Below, in pieces: positions 62,763 through 64,000 of a stretch of DNA of 64,000 bases. The stretch spans positions 17,856,001 through 17,920,000 of the forward strand of contig NC_053183.1 in the NCBI RefSeq assembly GCF_905163445.1. Reading direction: 5' to 3'. Numbering within the stretch: position 1 is the stretch's first letter; each line of letters starts with the position of its first letter. The position numbers and the translations under genes were made by a program. This stretch comes from Pararge aegeria. Taxonomy: Eukaryota; Arthropoda; Insecta; Lepidoptera; Nymphalidae. The notes beneath the pieces are model-generated. The model saw only the letters and a list, made by a program, of their open reading frames with translations, ran no database searches and had not been told where the DNA came from.

Positions 62763-63727
62763 ACATAAAATTAGATTATTACAAAAAACATTTCGATCTT
62801 CTCACACTTTAGTCGGTACTCCACTTTTTTTAGTACCTACTATTAATGTCTCTGCATGCAACGATTAAAAAGAAAATTGTATTTCTATTGTGAGATAATA
62901 ATTATAGCAATTACCCCATTATTACACGGTAATTGAGAGTGTGTCTATCTAATACCTAGGTATCAAATCAATATAATTGGCATTCAAACTTGAACAAGAA
63001 AAATGAAAGAAATTAAAAGCCACGATGTGGCTGCTTTAGAGAATCAATTTTGAATATTAGAGATCTTTTGATTACTCAAGTTAGTTTGTAATTTATGTTA
63101 AAAAATATGCACGTTGTAATATATTTTATACTTTCAATTCAGATGTAATTAAAAAAAAATTGTTAAATGGTCTCTTCAGTTGCATAATAAATGGCTCGGG
63201 GCAACACTAAATTTACGAAAAAAAAGTAAAAAGCACTAGTGCGTAAAACTCAACTTTTCGCATGAAAGTGCGCGGTCTCCGACCCGATACACCAACAGGT
63301 CCCAATCCCAAAAACCCAAAAGCCATTTTCTGTTGCCAAAAGGCTAAAGAATTATATCGGGAAAGTACAGGTTCCTGGCGAAGTACCAAAGGAACGCCAA
63401 TACTCGATTTAGAGATTTTATTCTAATTTCAAGTAACATAATATTTCAGGTTGCATATAAAATCATAATGTAATATTACGTGTTATTATGCGAGCGTGTG
63501 TGTTTTAATCATATTTAAGACTACCATTTAACCTATTCTTTAGACCTTCGCTTCAATAGACCTTGAATGTAAACACAGCTAATGTTATGGTTGTCATTGC
63601 GTAGCTCTGTGACAATATCTCTGAAAGTATTGATCTCAGTAAAAAAGTAGTCGAACAAAAGTCCCTTTGACTTAGCAATACCTTTCCAATTAGTGTTTTT
63701 TTTATCTGCCACAAAATTCTTATTATA
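62763..63727. other. no recognisable feature
   Basis: About 1 kb, AT-rich. No gene or repeat recognised. Confidence 0.5.
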
Positions 63728-63778
63728 ATTAGGTAACGGGCTAACTAGCAAGGCGTATGGCGGTTATATTAGACCCAA
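63728..63778 (-). mobile_element. SINE-3 distal fragment
   Basis: GTAACGGGCTAACTAGCAAG and GGCGGTTATATTAGACCCAA resemble the reversed distal body. Confidence 0.5.
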
Positions 63779-64000
63779 GCGGTGCCTTTTTGGATCGCTT
63801 GGCGGCACATCTATGCAGCTCTAGCTGTAATAACGTTTCACTGGTCGGTGTATTCGAAGCGACTAAGCTTGTTTGCTTCGTTTTTATAATATGCGCATTA
63901 TGAATGCGCTAATCACATTATTTCGCCGCTCGACTGCGCATAGCTGGTAAGTCTGTTTTTTATCGCGGAATTACTCCCTGCCCGCTCACGGCATTAGTTT
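63779..64000. other. no recognisable feature
   Basis: Nothing recognised up to the window edge. Confidence 0.4.

Overview
This 64 kb window looks like intronic or intergenic DNA from a lepidopteran nuclear genome. It is AT-rich, has no bacterial-type gene density, and is packed with short interspersed repeats that I recognise from butterfly and moth genomes. These include tRNA-derived SINEs, CR1/Jockey-type and RTE-type LINE 3' ends, Helitron-like elements ending in CTAG, and foldback MITEs. The most abundant SINE, with a GGCCGATTGGCGCAGTGG head and an ATTTATTT tail, resembles the Metulj-type SINEs of nymphalid butterflies, so a nymphalid is a reasonable guess. Species cannot be told from here.

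Only one stretch reads as a real host coding exon: 9908-10060 on the minus strand. It is 153 bp, phase 1-1, with a strong polypyrimidine/AG acceptor and a GTAAGT donor. Its peptide resembles the N-terminal cysteine region of glypicans (heparan sulphate proteoglycans; Dally/Dally-like in insects). If so, most of the window is intron of one long minus-strand gene. No other exon, rRNA, functional tRNA, CRISPR or promoter could be supported.

Family labels used below. SINE-1: tRNA head, tail ATTTATTT. SINE-2: tRNA head, body with CATGCCTGAGAGTTCTCC, TGATGATG end. SINE-3: GACGACCTCC head, body with CTAGTTACCACCCTACCG. SINE-4: CCTCGTTGG-type head, usually lying in reverse here. LINE-H: CR1/Jockey-type 3' end with GCGATAAGGCCGCC and a (GAAT)n-type tail. 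LINE-C: 3' end with GAATTTTGAATTTTG tail. LINE-D: 3' end with TTTGACTTTGAC tail. rep-I: foldback with GGGGATATAAT motifs. rep-G, rep-O and rep-P: other interspersed repeats. MITE-J, MITE-S, MITE-U and TIR-Q: inverted-repeat elements.

Layout. 1-9.9 kb: dense SINEs, an RTE LINE end, Helitrons and a MITE with perfect 30-bp terminal repeats. 9.9-10.06 kb: the exon. 10.1-10.9 kb: rep-I carrying an in-register 49-bp minisatellite of 11 copies. 11-17 kb: LINE-H, Helitrons and a SINE-2 split by LINE-C. 17-22 kb: rep-I foldback, tandem SINE-3 and a MITE-J palindrome. 22-34 kb: LINE remnants, rep-G, a locally duplicated SINE-2 and Helitrons. 34-42 kb: longer repeat-poor stretches plus two CR1/Jockey-type pol C-termini. 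42-52 kb: RTE end, paired inverted repeats, nested SINE/LINE insertions and a dimeric tandem repeat. 51.7-55.7 kb: a repeat-poor stretch of about 4 kb. 55.7-64 kb: long-armed MITE-J, SINEs, microsatellites and a TIR element.

The chief interest is the layered insertion history and the foldback/minisatellite structures. I found no evidence for a previously undescribed functional system.
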